A stretch of DNA of 64,000 nt from Pseudomonas campi (GTDB lineage Bacteria > Pseudomonadota > Gammaproteobacteria > Pseudomonadales > Pseudomonadaceae). The notes under the pieces are model-generated. The model was not told where the DNA came from and did not search any database. It saw only the letters and a program-made list of their open reading frames with translations. The translations under genes and the position numbers were made by a program. Positions 63,092 through 64,000 of this stretch are shown piece after piece (the first letter of the stretch is position 1; each line of letters begins with the position of its first letter). The stretch is from contig NZ_CP053697.2 of assembly GCF_013200955.2 (NCBI RefSeq), positions 2,480,001-2,544,000 of the forward strand. Reading direction: 5' to 3'.

Positions 63092-63883
63092 ATGGCCGAG
63101 CCGACGACCGACCGCATCAGCCGCGAGAAACGTGGCCAGACCCTGCTGATCGGGCTCAACCGCAGCGACAAGCGCAACGCCTTCGACCTCGACATGCTCA
63201 ATCAGCTCTGCCTGGCCTATGGCGAATTCGAGCGCGATGACGAAGCGCGTGTGGCCTTGGTGTTTGCCCATGGCGAGCACTTCACTGCCGGCCTCGACCT
63301 GGCCAAGGTGGCGGCAACCTTCGCCGCCGGCTGGCATATTCCCGCCGGTGGCTGCGACCCCTGGGGCGTATTCGGCGGCCCACGGGTGAGCAAGCCGGTG
63401 ATCGTCGCCGCCCGCGGCTACTGCTACACCATCGGCATCGAGCTGATGCTGGCCTCCGATATCAACCTGTGCTCCAGCGACACCCGCTTCGCCCAGATGG
63501 AAGTACAGCGCGGCATCCTGCCGTTCGGTGGCGCCACCCTGCGCATGCACCAGGCCGCCGGCTGGGGCAATGCGATGCGCTGGCTGCTGACCGGCGACCC
63601 CTTCGATGCCGCGGAAGCCTATCGCCTGGGCCTGGTGCAGGAAGTGTTCAGCCCGGAGGATCTGCTGCCCGGCGCCCTGGCGCTCGCCGAACGCATCGCC
63701 GCCCAGGCACCGCTGGGCGTGCGCGCCACCCTGGCTTCGGCGCGCCAGGCCGTGCAACAGGGTGAAGAGGCAGCGATCGCCAACCTGCATCCGCTGGTGA
63801 CCACGCTGATGGCCAGCGAAGATGCCCAGGAAGGTGTGCGCGCCATGCTCGAACGCCGCCCCGGTGACTTCAAAGGCCGTTGA
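63092..63883 (+). CDS. enoyl-CoA hydratase/isomerase family protein
   Basis: 263-aa crotonase. FAHGEHFTAGLDLAKVAATFAAG (oxyanion hole), GYCYTIGIELMLASDINLCS, and EVQRGILPFGGATLRMHQAAGW with the acid residue; DPFDAAEAYRLGLVQEVF. The Glu/Glu catalytic pair is not clearly both present, so the reaction (hydratase, isomerase or hydrolase) is open. In PAO1 PA2841 occupies this place. Confidence 0.9.
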   Translation: MAEPTTDRISREKRGQTLLIGLNRSDKRNAFDLDMLNQLCLAYGEFERDDEARVALVFAHGEHFTAGLDLAKVAATFAAGWHIPAGGCDPWGVFGGPRVSKPVIVAARGYCYTIGIELMLASDINLCSSDTRFAQMEVQRGILPFGGATLRMHQAAGWGNAMRWLLTGDPFDAAEAYRLGLVQEVFSPEDLLPGALALAERIAAQAPLGVRATLASARQAVQQGEEAAIANLHPLVTTLMASEDAQEGVRAMLERRPGDFKGR

Positions 63884-63943
63884 GCCGCCGCGGCACGCTA
63901 AGTGGAGAAGTAGGAAGGCCCTAAAAGCGCCCTGGCACCGACC

Positions 63944-64000
63944 TCAACTGGCCGGGCGCAGCACGTCGATCAAGGGCTGCAGCGAGTAGCCCAGGCGCGG
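63944..64000 (-). CDS. partial CDS, C-terminus only (18 residues)
   Basis: Minus-strand frame PRLGYSLQPLIDVLRPAS then TGA at 63944-63946, open to the window edge. The tail resembles HxlR-type winged-helix regulators (YxLxPLGxSLxPLID), but too short to be sure. Confidence 0.45.
   Translation of the reverse strand, partial: PRLGYSLQPLIDVLRPAS

Overview
The window is chromosomal DNA of a Pseudomonas species. Evidence: high GC, a class II-type PHA synthase, typical Pseudomonas intergenic palindromes, and a gene order from about 17 kb to the right end that matches, from memory, the P. aeruginosa PAO1 block PA2795-PA2841 (dusA, tal, STAS/RssB-like pair, PilZ, mlaA, thioesterase, queF, ABC pair, fadE, tRNA-Gly/Glu, sagS, ospR-gpx, msrB, alaA, htpX, DEAD-box helicase, enoyl-CoA hydratase). 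A CALIN-like cassette array and several insertions point away from P. aeruginosa itself. No database search was possible.

Layout. 0-12.4 kb: minus-strand accessory metabolism. It holds a partial SDR, an exported protein, a Bcr/CflA-like MFS pump, then a long co-directional run: two-subunit 3-oxoacid CoA-transferase, PHA synthase with an unusual Lys/Ala/Pro-rich N-terminal extension, YeiH-type exporter, DsbA/FrnE-like protein, MFS transporter, BKACE enzyme, TauD-type dioxygenase and quinone oxidoreductase. The run can be read as one route that takes up a substrate, oxidises it, cleaves a beta-keto acid, activates the product with CoA and stores or burns it. 12.9-14.4 kb: tRNA-Val and an amine-oxidising flavoprotein. 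14.5-16.4 kb: an AT-richer island of three small cassette-type ORFs separated by attC-like sites, with no integrase, i.e. a CALIN.

17-26 kb: conserved housekeeping block interrupted at 24.2-25.4 kb by an IS110-family element inserted in a repeated palindrome. Its left non-coding end probably encodes a bridge RNA, and an 8-nt stretch there is complementary to the target. 26-32 kb: repeats, a duplicated copB tail, and a copper-defence locus (copI-copA-copB divergent from copR-copS with a shared dyad operator). 33-38.4 kb: a variable locus in which about 2.1 kb of foreign DNA (isomerase-like protein, alcohol dehydrogenase, gene debris) lies between two direct copies of the trmK 3' end, followed by a two-gene HTH-ImmA/IrrE protease plus PIN-like nuclease module, which is the best candidate for an undescribed system.

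38.4-45 kb: RND efflux pair, ABC-2 exporter pair, transglutaminase-like protein. 45-64 kb: fatty-acid beta-oxidation (FadE, a crotonase), tRNA-Gly/tRNA-Glu with a clear sigma-70 promoter, the SagS-like hybrid kinase, a peroxide/redox repair group (OspR, glutathione peroxidase, MsrB) with a perfect 13-bp inverted operator, AlaA, HtpX, an extradiol dioxygenase, an MCP and a DEAD-box helicase. Long ORFs antisense to these genes are GC-driven shadows and are not annotated.
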